A DNA stretch of 20,139 nucleotides from contig CAZYPK010000088.1 in the NCBI GenBank assembly GCA_964649195.1, forward strand, positions 1-20,139, written 5' to 3'. This stretch comes from JTS-RE9 sp964649195 (GTDB lineage: Bacteria; Planctomycetota; Phycisphaerae; Phycisphaerales; Phycisphaeraceae). Shown here in pieces: positions 7,305-17,952 of this stretch (positions are counted from its first letter, which is position 1; each line of letters begins with the position of its first letter). The translations under genes were made by a program, and so were the position numbers. The notes beneath the pieces were generated by a model. That model ran no database searches and was not told the DNA's origin. It saw nothing but the letters and a program-made list of their open reading frames with translations.

Positions 7305-7620
7305 TGAGAAGTTTTGGGGTGGGTGAGAAGTTTGGGATGGCTGAGAAGTTTGGGGTGGCTGGGGCTGAGTCCGCGAAGCCCCGGCCCCCGGGCCCAGGCG
7401 CACGAAGCAAGGTGAAGCAACTGATGGCTGAAGACTGAATGCTGAATGCTGAAGGCTGAATGTTGAAGGCTGAAGGTTGCCGGGCCGGGGCTTGCGCAAA
7501 GCCTCCAGCCCCAGCCACCCGGCGGCTCTTCCTGCTCTTTCTGCTCTTCCTGCTCTTTTGGCTCTTCTCGGCTCTTCCTGCTCCCCGGCTCTTCCTGCTA
7601 CAAAAAATGGGCACATCCAG
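7305..7620. repeat. Mosaic dispersed repeat, locus B
   Basis: Fills most of the gap between the epimerase and kinase genes. Order: three copies of an 18-20 nt unit beginning GAGAAGTTT (7305, 7325, 7343); arm GGGTGGCTGGGGCTGAG (7353-7369) continuing into CCGCGAAGCCCCGGC; a heptamer array; an inverted arm (about 7485-7521); a degenerate 9-bp satellite of CTGCTCTTC type (about 7523-7590); and the tail ACAAAAAATGGGCA (7597-7610). The same modules occur at 1312-1500. The arms are swapped and inverted relative to locus A, while the tail has the same orientation. Confidence 0.85.
7421..7476. repeat. Heptanucleotide tandem array (CTGAATG/CTGAAGG)
   Basis: Eight consecutive 7-bp units: CTGATGG, CTGAAGA, CTGAATG twice, CTGAAGG, CTGAATG, TTGAAGG, CTGAAGG. 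It occupies the core of repeat locus B, where locus A has a 9-bp satellite instead. Confidence 0.9.
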
Positions 7621-7641
7621 GATTCATGATCCTCGGCCCTT

Positions 7642-7668
7642 TTGCAGCGTGGCCGGGTCGGGTAAGAT
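7642..7668 (+). promoter_or_regulatory. Possible promoter of the kinase gene
   Basis: TTGCAG (7642-7647) and TAAGAT (7663-7668) with 15-nt spacing, about 70 nt before the kinase ATG. The -10 matches 5 of 6 consensus positions. The -35 is weak and the spacing short, so this is tentative. Confidence 0.35.
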
Positions 7669-7738
7669 AAAACCGTCCCGCCCGGCGGCCTTGTGAAGGC
7701 GGCCATCATCGTCGCGGCAATCCCATTCCGGTTCACGC

Positions 7739-10700
7739 ATGGACTTCGTCTTCGACAAACTGGAATCGACCAACTGCACCCAATGCGGCGGATTGGTCGA
7801 TGTGTCGGATCGCATCGCCTTCACCTCCGTCACCTGTCCCAACTGCAACACCCCGATGCCCGTTCCCGGCAAGCTGGGCACGCTGCTGCTGCTGGAGGAA
7901 GTGGGCGCCGGCGCGGCGGGGATCGTCTATAAGGCCCTTGATTCCACCCTTCATCGCCACGTTGCCGTCAAGCTGCTCAAGAACGAGGAAGGCGAGAGCA
8001 CCAAGAAGATCGTCGAAGCCACGGTGGCCGAAGCCCGGGCCCTGGCGGCGATCAATCATCCCAACGTGGTTCACATTCACACGATCGGGATGCGTCACGG
8101 TCAGCCTTATATTGTGATGGAGCTGCTCATCGGTTCGGGCAAGCTGAATGTGATGCTCAAGGAAGGGTGGGTGGCCGATGAGAGGCGCGGGTTGGAGATC
8201 GCCATCGATGTCGCGCAGGGATTGCGGGCGGCTCAAGGCGCGGGGCTGCTGCACCGCGATGTGAAGCCGGGCAACATTCTGTTCAACGCCGAGGGGGTGG
8301 CGAAGCTGCTGGACTTCAGCGTGGTGCATGCGGCCACGGGCGATGGCGAGAAGATCGTCATCGGCACGCCTTATTACATCTCGCCGGAAGCGGCCCGCGG
8401 GCTGGAGGTCGATTTCCGATCGGACATCTACAGCCTGGGCGCGACGGTGTTTCACCTGCTCACGGGCCGGCCGGTTTTTGCCGGCGAGACCTCGCGCGAT
8501 GTGATGCGGGCCAGGCTCAAGCAGAAGGCGCCGGACATCCGCTCGATCAAGCCCGGCTTCCATGCCGCGACCGCGGCGGTGCTGGCGCGGATGCTCGCCA
8601 CCGATGCGGCGGATCGGCAGGGCGGTTACGACGAGCTGATCACCGATCTGAAAGAGGCGCTCGAGGCCCTGATCACCGGACAAACCGCCGAGCCTGAGAA
8701 CCTCGAACTGGCGCAGCTTCACAATGCCTTGAGCGGCAGCGGACCCTCGGCGCCCGTGGCCACCTCCAAGCGATCGCGGGCCGCAGCCGCGGCGCCGGTG
8801 AAGAAGGGGCTGTCGCCGGCGATGATCGGCATCGCGGTCGCGGCGGGACTGGCGCTGGTGGTGGGCGTTCTCGTGGCGGTCATGAGCGGCGGCAAGGATG
8901 ATGACAAATCCAAACTCGCCTCCAATCTCGATCCCCGCAGGCAGCGCATCGATGATGTCGCGGACCCGACCGGAGGAACCACCGGCGAGATTGCAGGTTC
9001 ATCCAAGGATGGTGCCAGCGGCGCAACGGACCCGCCGGGCAACCAGGGTGACAAGGAAGCGAACAACGGCAGACCGCAGCCCGATCCCGCGCCTGATCCC
9101 GAACCCCAGCCGAACCCCGACCCGGAACCCGAACCCGAACCTGAGCCGGTGAAGCCGCCGCCGAAGCAGCCATCGCCGCCGCCGCCGAAGCAGCCACAGC
9201 CTCCGCCTCCGCCGCAGCCGCAGGTCGCTTTTGAGCAGGCGTTCAAATCGTGGGAATCGCAGGTCAGCGAGCAGATCAAATTGCCGGCCACCACCTGGCA
9301 GGTGATGAAACCCACCGGCATCGGGTCGGCTCGCGGATCCACCCTCGCCCCGCAGCCCGATGGCTCGGTGCTCGTCTCCGGCAAGAACGATGCGATCGAA
9401 GTGCTCCTGCTCGAATCATCCCTGCTGACGGTGAAGCTTTCCGACATCACCGCGGTGCGCGTCGAGGCATTGCCTCACGATTCGCTGCCGGGCAAAGGTC
9501 CGGGACGCGCCCCCAACGGCAATTTCATTCTCAGCCACATCGGCGCCGTCATTCGTCGGAAGGATGATCCCGCCCCTCAGTTGACGCCTGCCAATGTGTA
9601 TGTGTTCGACGGCGCGGACGCCGACTTTTCGCAGGACAAGCATCCGGTGACCGCCGCGATCGACAACAACCTTCAGAGCGGCTGGGCGGTCATGCCTCGC
9701 GTCGGTCAGCCGCTCAGCGCCATGTTCGTGGTGAAGCAGGCGCCTGCGCAGGCCGGCGAGAATGATGTGGTTCTTCGCATCATGCTTCACCATCAGTCCG
9801 CCAGCGGGCAGCACACCCTGGGCCGTTTCCGCGTCTCCGTGACGACGGACAAGGATCCGTTTCTGCCTTTGAATCTCCCTTCAAACATCGAAGGGATCGT
9901 GCAATCCGACAAGCGGACGACGGCAGAGGAAAAGGAGCTGGAAACGTACTTCCGGCGGGTCAGGGTGGAGGGGCTTGATTACGTTCCGCCCGCCAGCCCG
10001 CCGCCGCCGAAGCTCGATCCTTACGATGCGGTGGAGCTTTCCAAGCTGCGCGATCAGAGGCTTTATCTGGACGCCCAGCCCGACGCCCTGGTGCTCATTC
10101 CCCGCTTCTCCGCCTGGCATTACTGGGCCGACGCCCGGACGCCCCCGGCCAACTGGGCCGCCGCCAACTTCGTCGCCACCGGCTGGCGGCTCGATGACGC
10201 CTCCTTCGGCTATGCCTACGACAATCTTCGCACCCCGCTCAAGGAGATGAAGGGCAATCACGCCTCGGTTTACATCCGCGCTCCCTTCAAGGTGGCGACC
10301 CCGGCCAAATTGAAGGACCTGTTCCTTCAGGGACGCTTCGATGACGCCATCGTCGTCCATCTCAACGGCCAGGTCGTCCATCGGTCCGACAACCTCACCG
10401 GGATCGGCGGCGGCGCCAAGGTCACCCTGCCCACGACCCGCGCGCTCAACACCTCCATCGAGCTCAAGGACGCCGTCAAACATCTGAAGCCCGGCGTCAA
10501 CATCATCGCCATCGAATGCCACAACGCCGCCGCCGATGACATCGACTTCATCCTCGATCCCGCCCTCGTCGCCACCCCGGCCCCTGAGCCGCGCAAGGCC
10601 GTCGCCAACAACCGGAAGGACAACTGGATCGCCAGGGAGGGCAGGTTCTTCACCGACGGCACCGGCCTGATCGTCGATGGCGACGCCAAGGCGCCCGTCA

Positions 10701-11026
10701 TTGAAAACACGGCCACCAAGACCGACTTCGACGACCGCTCCTACTCGGTGCGCGTCTTTGTCAAGCTGCGAAACAACGCCGCCGGGCAGATCAAGGTCGA
10801 TGCCCGGAGCAAGCCCAAGAATGTGACCGCCACCGTGACCGACAGCGCCACGCAGAACGTGCCCGCCTTGGCGCGGATGCGCGATGTCTTCTTCGATGTG
10901 AAAGTCACCGGCAAGCTCCAGGCGCTGACCATCCGCCTGCCCGACGGCGAATCGGTGATCGAATCGATCCGAGTCGTCAACCGCCGGGACAACAAGCCGC
11001 TCGAGCAGTGGGATTTCACGAAGTGA
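7739..11026 (+). CDS. Membrane Ser/Thr protein kinase (PknB-like) with N-terminal zinc ribbon and large ectodomain
   Basis: 1095 residues. Zinc ribbon with C13/C16 and C33/C36. Kinase domain about 45-315: Gly loop GAGAAG, VAVK lysine K78, alpha-C glutamate E98, HRDVKPGNIL with D174 and N179, then LLDFSVVH in place of DFG (D192 kept, Gly replaced by S194), and GTPYYISPEA. One TM helix (about 362-382). An acidic then Pro-rich linker (about 385-495) with PEPEP and PPPKQP runs follows. The ectodomain has about 600 residues. 510-705 contains LPGKGPGRAPNGNF and a HPVTAAIDNNLQSGWA block resembling the galactose-binding-like part of planctomycete cytochrome-associated DUF1553-type proteins. A second beta-rich region, about 780-925, has the look of a jelly-roll (FLQGRFDDAIVVHLNGQVVHRSDNL), and a third ends the chain. 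Probably senses an extracytoplasmic ligand and phosphorylates Ser/Thr inside. ATG 7739 has only a weak SD. Flanked by repeats; no partner gene nearby. Confidence 0.92.
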   Translation: MDFVFDKLESTNCTQCGGLVDVSDRIAFTSVTCPNCNTPMPVPGKLGTLLLLEEVGAGAAGIVYKALDSTLHRHVAVKLLKNEEGESTKKIVEATVAEARALAAINHPNVVHIHTIGMRHGQPYIVMELLIGSGKLNVMLKEGWVADERRGLEIAIDVAQGLRAAQGAGLLHRDVKPGNILFNAEGVAKLLDFSVVHAATGDGEKIVIGTPYYISPEAARGLEVDFRSDIYSLGATVFHLLTGRPVFAGETSRDVMRARLKQKAPDIRSIKPGFHAATAAVLARMLATDAADRQGGYDELITDLKEALEALITGQTAEPENLELAQLHNALSGSGPSAPVATSKRSRAAAAAPVKKGLSPAMIGIAVAAGLALVVGVLVAVMSGGKDDDKSKLASNLDPRRQRIDDVADPTGGTTGEIAGSSKDGASGATDPPGNQGDKEANNGRPQPDPAPDPEPQPNPDPEPEPEPEPVKPPPKQPSPPPPKQPQPPPPPQPQVAFEQAFKSWESQVSEQIKLPATTWQVMKPTGIGSARGSTLAPQPDGSVLVSGKNDAIEVLLLESSLLTVKLSDITAVRVEALPHDSLPGKGPGRAPNGNFILSHIGAVIRRKDDPAPQLTPANVYVFDGADADFSQDKHPVTAAIDNNLQSGWAVMPRVGQPLSAMFVVKQAPAQAGENDVVLRIMLHHQSASGQHTLGRFRVSVTTDKDPFLPLNLPSNIEGIVQSDKRTTAEEKELETYFRRVRVEGLDYVPPASPPPPKLDPYDAVELSKLRDQRLYLDAQPDALVLIPRFSAWHYWADARTPPANWAAANFVATGWRLDDASFGYAYDNLRTPLKEMKGNHASVYIRAPFKVATPAKLKDLFLQGRFDDAIVVHLNGQVVHRSDNLTGIGGGAKVTLPTTRALNTSIELKDAVKHLKPGVNIIAIECHNAAADDIDFILDPALVATPAPEPRKAVANNRKDNWIAREGRFFTDGTGLIVDGDAKAPVIENTATKTDFDDRSYSVRVFVKLRNNAAGQIKVDARSKPKNVTATVTDSATQNVPALARMRDVFFDVKVTGKLQALTIRLPDGESVIESIRVVNRRDNKPLEQWDFTK

Positions 11027-11037
11027 CCTCGCCCCAG

Positions 11038-11055
11038 GCCGCTTGCGGCGTGGCA
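11038..11055. repeat. 18-bp post-stop repeat, copy 2
   Basis: GCCGCTTGCGGCGTGGCA, identical to 5422-5439 and again just after a stop codon (11 nt after the kinase TGA). Confidence 0.6.
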
Positions 11056-11084
11056 ATCCCCCGATTTGCGGCCATCAATCACTT

Positions 11085-11102
11085 CGTTCGCCCAGGCGAA
11101 CG
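11085..11102. promoter_or_regulatory. Inverted repeat upstream of the ppdK promoter
   Basis: CGTTCGCC (11085-11092) and GGCGAACG (11095-11102) form an 8-bp palindrome with a 2-nt centre, ending 18 nt before the -35 box. No T-tract follows, so a regulator-binding site or a 3'-end hairpin of the kinase mRNA are both possible. Confidence 0.45.
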
Positions 11103-11120
11103 GCTAAATCCTCCGTGGTT

Positions 11121-11148
11121 TTGACGTACCCCGTCAAATCACTAAAAT
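11121..11148 (+). promoter_or_regulatory. Sigma-70-type promoter of ppdK
   Basis: TTGACG (11121-11126), 16-nt spacer, TAAAAT (11143-11148); each hexamer matches 5 of 6 consensus positions. Transcription would start near 11155, giving a leader of roughly 78 nt before ATG 11233. Confidence 0.75.
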
Positions 11149-11232
11149 CCTCGCCTTCCCTTACGGAAAGCGCCTGTGTCGCCGCGCCTTTGGCGGCACG
11201 CGATTGTCCCTCTTTTTCAGGAAACATCGGCC

Positions 11233-14025
<2,793 letters not shown>

Positions 14026-14057
14026 GAAGCGGTCAGCTTTCAGCTATCAGCCTAAAG

Positions 14058-14105
14058 CCCACGCACTCCTGTGCGTGGGTTTTTCTTTTTTCTTTTTCTT
14101 TTTTT
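14058..14105 (+). terminator. Strong rho-independent terminator after ppdK
   Basis: Perfect 9-bp stem CCCACGCAC (14058-14066), loop TCCT, GTGCGTGGG (14071-14079), then a long T-rich tract to 14105. It begins 32 nt after the ppdK stop. The convergent antiporter gene ends at 14106, directly beyond the tract. Confidence 0.96.
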
Positions 14106-15998
14106 CTACGCTGACGGTTGCGGGGGGCTGAGCAGTTCCTCGTGCAACCGGTCGCGTTCGCGGTCGATCTGGTCGGGCGTGGCGCCCAGGTCGCGCAGGA
14201 TGGTCTCCATCATGGCGATGGCCACTTCGCCTTCGCCGGAGAAGACGGCGGTGATGCCCGACTCCTTCAGTTCGTGCAGCTCGCGCAGGAAAACGGTGCG
14301 GGCAAGAATGTGGACATCGGGATTCAGCTCGTGGGCGATGCGGATGACTTCGCTGCTGTTGCTCATGCCGGGGGCGGTGAAAATCAGGGTGGCGGCATGT
14401 TCGAGGCCGGCGGCGGCGAGGGTGTCGCGCTGGCCGGCGTCGCCATAGACGGCGGGGATGTCCTGCTGGCGCAGCTTGCGGACCGTCTCGAGATTCAGCT
14501 CGATGACCGTCGGCGTGATCTCGTTTTCGCGCAGCAGCCTGACCACCGTCTGCCCCACCGGGCCGTAGCCCACGACCACCGCGCGATGTGCCGGATCATC
14601 ATGCGGATCGATGTGGAGTTCCTCGTGCCCGGCGTCCTCGCCCTGGCTCTTGTTGCGCCGGTTGAGCAGCCGCCACAGCGCCGGCTTCCGCTTGAGCCAG
14701 GCTTCGATCGGCCCCACCGTGCGATAGAGCAGCGGGTTGAAGGTGATCGAGATGATCGCCGTGGCCACCAGCGAATTGGTCGCCGCTTCGGGCAGCACCT
14801 TCAGATGAATGCCCAGGGTGGCGAGGATGAAGGAGAACTCGCCGATCTGTCCGAGGACCACCGCGACGGCCAGACCGGTCTTCACCGGATACCCCATCAC
14901 CAGCACGATGACCAGCGACGCCAGCGGCTTGCCGATCATGACCACCAGCAGCGTGCCGATGACGAACAGCGGCTCGTCGAACAGGTGCTGCGGATCGAAG
15001 AGCATGCCGACGGAAACGAAAAAGAGCACGGCGAAGGCGTCGCGCATGGGCATCGCCTCCGATGCGGCGCGGAGGGAGAAGTCCGAGCGCCCGACCACCA
15101 TGCCGGCCAGGAACGCGCCCAGCGCCATCGAGGCGCCAAAGAGCACGTAGGAACCGACCGCGATGCCCAGGGCCAGCACCAGCACCGTCAGCGTGAACAG
15201 CTCGCGCGAGCGCGTGGCGGTCACTTTCGCCAGGATCCACGGGATGGTCTTGCCCCCGATGATGAAGATGAAAAAGACCAGCACCGCCATCTTCACGCCG
15301 ACGATCAGCAGCGTCAGCCAGAGAGGGCCCTGCCCACTTTCGGGAACGGCGGCGGCGAGGGTGAGCACATCGCCGGAGAGGGAGGAAGTGGCGGAGGTGG
15401 AGGTTGTGGTGGTGACGATGGCGGCTTCGACGGGGCCGCTTCCGGGCGCGGGGACGGGCGCGCTTCCGGGGGCGGGGGCGGTGAACAAGGCCGGCAGCAG
15501 CACGAGGACGATGACGGTGAAGATGTCCTCCACGACGAGCCAGCCGACGGCGATGTGGCCGCGCTGGGTGTGAAGATCGTTGTTGTCGGCCAGCACGCGG
15601 GTGAGCACGACGGTGGAGGCGACGGAAATCGCCAGGCCATAGACGAGTCCCGCGGTCCACGTCCACCCGGTCATCCAGCAGATGAGCATGCCCAGCACGG
15701 TGGCGGCCAGGCTTTGCCCGACGGCGCCGGGGATGGCGATGCTCTTGACCGCCAGCAGTTCCTTGATGTGAAACTGCAACCCGACGCCGAACATCAGGAG
15801 GATCACGCCGATTTCCGCAAGTTGATCGGCCATTTCCTGCTTCGCGCCGAAGTCGCCGGGCGTGTGCGGGCTGACCACGATGCCCGCCAGCAGATACCCG
15901 ACGATGGGCGAAAGCCCGATGCGCTGCGTGATGTAGCCGAGAATCAGGGCGAATGTCAGACCCCCGGTCAGTGTGAGAATGAGATCGATGTTGTGCAT
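14106..15998 (-). CDS. CPA2-family monovalent cation/proton antiporter with TrkA-N domain (Kef/YbaL-like)
   Basis: 630 residues. Inner-membrane exchanger, predicted to move K+ (or Na+) against H+, gated by a cytosolic nucleotide-binding domain. About 12 hydrophobic segments span 1-430. Family features: LGYITQRIGLSPIVGYLLAGI (20-40), VEDIFTVIVLVLLP (156-169), MALGAFLAGMVVGRS (291-305), VLGQIGEFSFILA (381-393). The TrkA-N domain starts at about 470 with the Rossmann loop GYGPVG (477-482) and YGDAGQRDTL. No separate TrkA-C domain was recognised. ATG 15998 is chosen over an in-frame TTG at 16034, because MHNIDLILTLTGGL is a normal start for the family. Odd: a low-complexity insert (about 173-226), rich in Pro/Ala/Gly then Thr/Ser, between membrane helices. 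The gene is convergent with ppdK; its upstream side faces the hairpin repeats at 16042-16295. Confidence 0.93.
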   Translation of the reverse strand: MHNIDLILTLTGGLTFALILGYITQRIGLSPIVGYLLAGIVVSPHTPGDFGAKQEMADQLAEIGVILLMFGVGLQFHIKELLAVKSIAIPGAVGQSLAATVLGMLICWMTGWTWTAGLVYGLAISVASTVVLTRVLADNNDLHTQRGHIAVGWLVVEDIFTVIVLVLLPALFTAPAPGSAPVPAPGSGPVEAAIVTTTTSTSATSSLSGDVLTLAAAVPESGQGPLWLTLLIVGVKMAVLVFFIFIIGGKTIPWILAKVTATRSRELFTLTVLVLALGIAVGSYVLFGASMALGAFLAGMVVGRSDFSLRAASEAMPMRDAFAVLFFVSVGMLFDPQHLFDEPLFVIGTLLVVMIGKPLASLVIVLVMGYPVKTGLAVAVVLGQIGEFSFILATLGIHLKVLPEAATNSLVATAIISITFNPLLYRTVGPIEAWLKRKPALWRLLNRRNKSQGEDAGHEELHIDPHDDPAHRAVVVGYGPVGQTVVRLLRENEITPTVIELNLETVRKLRQQDIPAVYGDAGQRDTLAAAGLEHAATLIFTAPGMSNSSEVIRIAHELNPDVHILARTVFLRELHELKESGITAVFSGEGEVAIAMMETILRDLGATPDQIDRERDRLHEELLSPPQPSA

Positions 15999-16041
15999 GA
16001 TGCCGGTAGTGTAATGAATCGACACCTGCCGCAATTTCAGG

Positions 16042-16295
16042 AGCCGCGACTCAACGAGTCGCGGAGATGAACGGGAAGAAGGGTGGTGCGTTTGCGAAGG
16101 ATGACGGGGGAAAGCGCCGGCATCCAGCCGCGACTCAACGAGTCGCGGAGATGAACGGGAAGAAGGGTGGTGCGTTTTGCGAAGGATGACGGGGGAAAGC
16201 GCCGGTGTCGCGCGAACGTGTTCGAAGCCTGCAATGCAGGGCGTGCGCGACGCTCCTTCAGGCTGTTCATCTCCGCGACTCGTTGAGTCGCGGCT
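16042..16295. repeat. Composite hairpin repeat, locus 1: 80-bp tandem duplication plus inverted 31-bp copy
   Basis: 16042-16120 and 16126-16205 are near-identical direct repeats (one extra T in the second). Each begins with a perfect hairpin whose arms are CCGCGACTC and GAGTCGCGG around loop AAC (16044-16064 and 16128-16148). The first 31 nt (16042-16072) recur exactly inverted at 16265-16295. Between lies another stem, GTCGCGC (16207-16213) with GCGCGAC (16245-16251), enclosing CCTGC/GCAGG. It lies between the divergent antiporter and PEP-CTERM genes, where promoters should be. A related element with changed stem bases is at 18926-19092. The rest of 15999-16423 shows an A/T-rich stretch with TATACT (16363-16368), a possible -10 for the PEP-CTERM gene. 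Confidence 0.9.
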
Positions 16296-16423
16296 GGCGA
16301 TTGTCCCGGATTCAGGTTCACATGCTCTAAAAAAACACTTATTTTTCTTATTGCCTCTTGCCTATACTGACATTCATGTTAGCTTATGGCTTGTGAAAGG
16401 TGCAATGATGATGTTCATTGCCA

Positions 16424-17800
16424 ATGTCAACCTCTAAATGTGGAAGGAAGAAGTTATGCTATCATCAGCCCGCAGCCCGCAGCCCGCAGCCCGCAGCCCG
16501 CAGCCCCTATTATGTAATGGTTTTGCTGGCGGGGGTTCTGACCTTGCATCTCTCTAATGCCGCGCAGGCGGTGGTGCTCACCGCGACCGAGGTCGATCTG
16601 GCCCTTTCCGGCAAGCAGAACAACAACTTCAATTTCGCCGGCCTCGGCTTCGCCCAGCCCGGCGAAACCGATGTCGCCAGCCAACGGAGCGACAATCTTA
16701 ATGTGGATCCCGTCAATCACCGTGCCTCGCGCACGTTTGTCGAGTTCACCCTGACCGCCGGCTTCATCGCCGAGGCTCAGGCGGCCCTGGGCACCGGCAA
16801 GCGCGTGGAACTGAGCTTCGACCTGAAGACGGTCTTCAACGAAGGCTACGCCCGGCTGGAAGGGCTGGATTTCAAATACTTCGGTGTCGCCGCCGGTGAC
16901 CGCACCGCCAGCACTCTCTGGAACGCGGCTGCGCTTGAATCGGCTCACAACGTCATCTACGCCACGACCGCCGCAGGCACCCACACCGGCTCGTTCAGCC
17001 ACTCGCAGGTGCTGACGGACATCGCCGCCGCCACCCCGGGGCAGGTCATCGCCTTCGGGCTGGTCACCGACCGGGGCGTGGATAATCTTTTGCCCATCAT
17101 CGTTAACCCCGGCCGCCAGTCTTACATCCTCGACAGCGGCGTCTCCACCTACACCCTGGGCCTGAGCCAGGACCTGCAACTGGTCACGCCCACCGGCATC
17201 ACCCAGACGCAGGGGACTTCGTGGCCCCAGTTCAACTACGTGCCGCAGAACCTGATCAACAACAGCGGCTTCGCCACCGTCCCAACCATCGCGGACTTCA
17301 CCAGCGTCGCCTACAGCTACGCCGCGCCGGAGCCGCAATGGGCCACCCAAACCGGCACGTTCCCCAGCAACTACTTCGCCACGGGCCAGATCGCCCCGCA
17401 GTTCACGCTCGACCTGGGCGGCAGCTTCGACCTGACCGACCTGGTCGTCTGGGGCCACGGCAACGCCAACGAAGCCTCCGACTTCCTCGTCGAGTTCTCC
17501 ACCGATGGCGGAGCAACCTACTACGCGAGCAGACTGGTGCAGACCAGTTCGTTCCTGAACACGAGTTCGGCCGTCCTCACCTTCGGCGGTGTTTTTGAAG
17601 CCGACTTCATCCGCCTGACCATGCTCAACAACATCGGCGGACGCGGCCTGGGTCTCCCCGGCGAACCCGGTGACCGCGTGGCGCTGGGCGAGATCAAGTT
17701 CCTCGCCCTGGCGCCAAGCTCGGCCATCCCCGAACCGGCGACGCTGAGCCTGCTGGGCCTGGCGGGCCTGGCCATGCTCCGCCGCCGCCGCATGGCATAA
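16424..17800 (+). CDS. PEP-CTERM sorting-domain protein with discoidin-like C-terminal half; start region carries a heptamer array
   Basis: 458 residues if read from ATG 16424. PEP-CTERM proteins are exported and their C-terminal tripartite tail is processed by an exosortase. The tail is clear: AIPEPATLSLLGLAGLAML then RRRRMA. Residues about 325-440 look like an F5/8 type C (discoidin) beta-sandwich (FTLDLGGSFDLTDLVVWG ... FLVEFSTDGGATYY ... FEADFIRLTML), suggesting carbohydrate or surface binding. The N-terminus is odd. From ATG 16424 a basic n-region (KCGRKK) is separated from the hydrophobic core VMVLLAGVLTLHLSNAAQA by PAARSPQPAARSP, encoded by CAGCCCG heptamers. ATG 16456 has the best ribosome site (GGAAGGAAG) but reads out of frame and stops after 33 codons. 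ATG 16517 would skip the array but has neither SD nor n-region. The terminator at 17917 ends the unit. Confidence 0.88.
   Translation: MSTSKCGRKKLCYHQPAARSPQPAARSPYYVMVLLAGVLTLHLSNAAQAVVLTATEVDLALSGKQNNNFNFAGLGFAQPGETDVASQRSDNLNVDPVNHRASRTFVEFTLTAGFIAEAQAALGTGKRVELSFDLKTVFNEGYARLEGLDFKYFGVAAGDRTASTLWNAAALESAHNVIYATTAAGTHTGSFSHSQVLTDIAAATPGQVIAFGLVTDRGVDNLLPIIVNPGRQSYILDSGVSTYTLGLSQDLQLVTPTGITQTQGTSWPQFNYVPQNLINNSGFATVPTIADFTSVAYSYAAPEPQWATQTGTFPSNYFATGQIAPQFTLDLGGSFDLTDLVVWGHGNANEASDFLVEFSTDGGATYYASRLVQTSSFLNTSSAVLTFGGVFEADFIRLTMLNNIGGRGLGLPGEPGDRVALGEIKFLALAPSSAIPEPATLSLLGLAGLAMLRRRRMA
16466..16506. repeat. Heptanucleotide tandem array (CAGCCCG)5.9 inside the signal-peptide region
   Basis: Five perfect CAGCCCG units (16466-16500) plus a 6-nt partial. 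The unit is not a multiple of three, so gain or loss of a unit shifts the frame between the upstream starts and the PEP-CTERM body. Confidence 0.95.
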
Positions 17801-17900
17801 CCGCAGCATCCGCGCTGCGCGTTCGCAGTGTTAGCAGCCGCAGCATCCGCGCTGCGCGTCCGTAGTGATTAGCAGCCGCAGCGTCCTCGCTGCGCGTCCG
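17801..17900. repeat. Three short palindromic repeats (CCGCAGC family)
   Basis: Copies at 17801, 17838 and 17876, about 25 nt each, period 37-38, starting immediately after the PEP-CTERM stop. The consensus begins CCGCAGC and ends GCTGCGCGTCCG. The third copy has the best hairpin: CGCAGCG, loop TCCT, CGCTGCG. Spacers (CAGTGTTAGCAG type) are partly conserved. Confidence 0.88.
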
Positions 17901-17916
17901 ACAACCCCACCGGAGC

Positions 17917-17950
17917 GGAAGGCGATCGGGAGCGATCGCCTTCCCTTTTT
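17917..17950 (+). terminator. Rho-independent terminator after the PEP-CTERM gene
   Basis: Perfect 11-bp stem GGAAGGCGATC (17917-17927), loop GGGAGC, GATCGCCTTCC (17934-17944), then CTTTTT. Confidence 0.92.
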
Positions 17951-17952
17951 GA

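Noticed and set aside
7460..7696. Small frame rich in FLLFLLFLL that could pass for a membrane peptide
   Set aside because: It is the direct translation of the 9-bp satellite in repeat locus B.
14118..16070. 650-codon plus-strand frame opposite the antiporter
   Set aside because: Its product is a His/Asp/Gly-rich shadow; the minus strand has all CPA2 and TrkA-N motifs.
16042..16295. CRISPR array
   Set aside because: Repeats of about 80 nt with a 5-nt gap and one inverted copy; no spacers and no cas genes.
16454..17809. 451-codon minus-strand frame opposite the PEP-CTERM gene
   Set aside because: The plus frame has the diagnostic PEP-CTERM tail; the antisense frame has no motif or SD.
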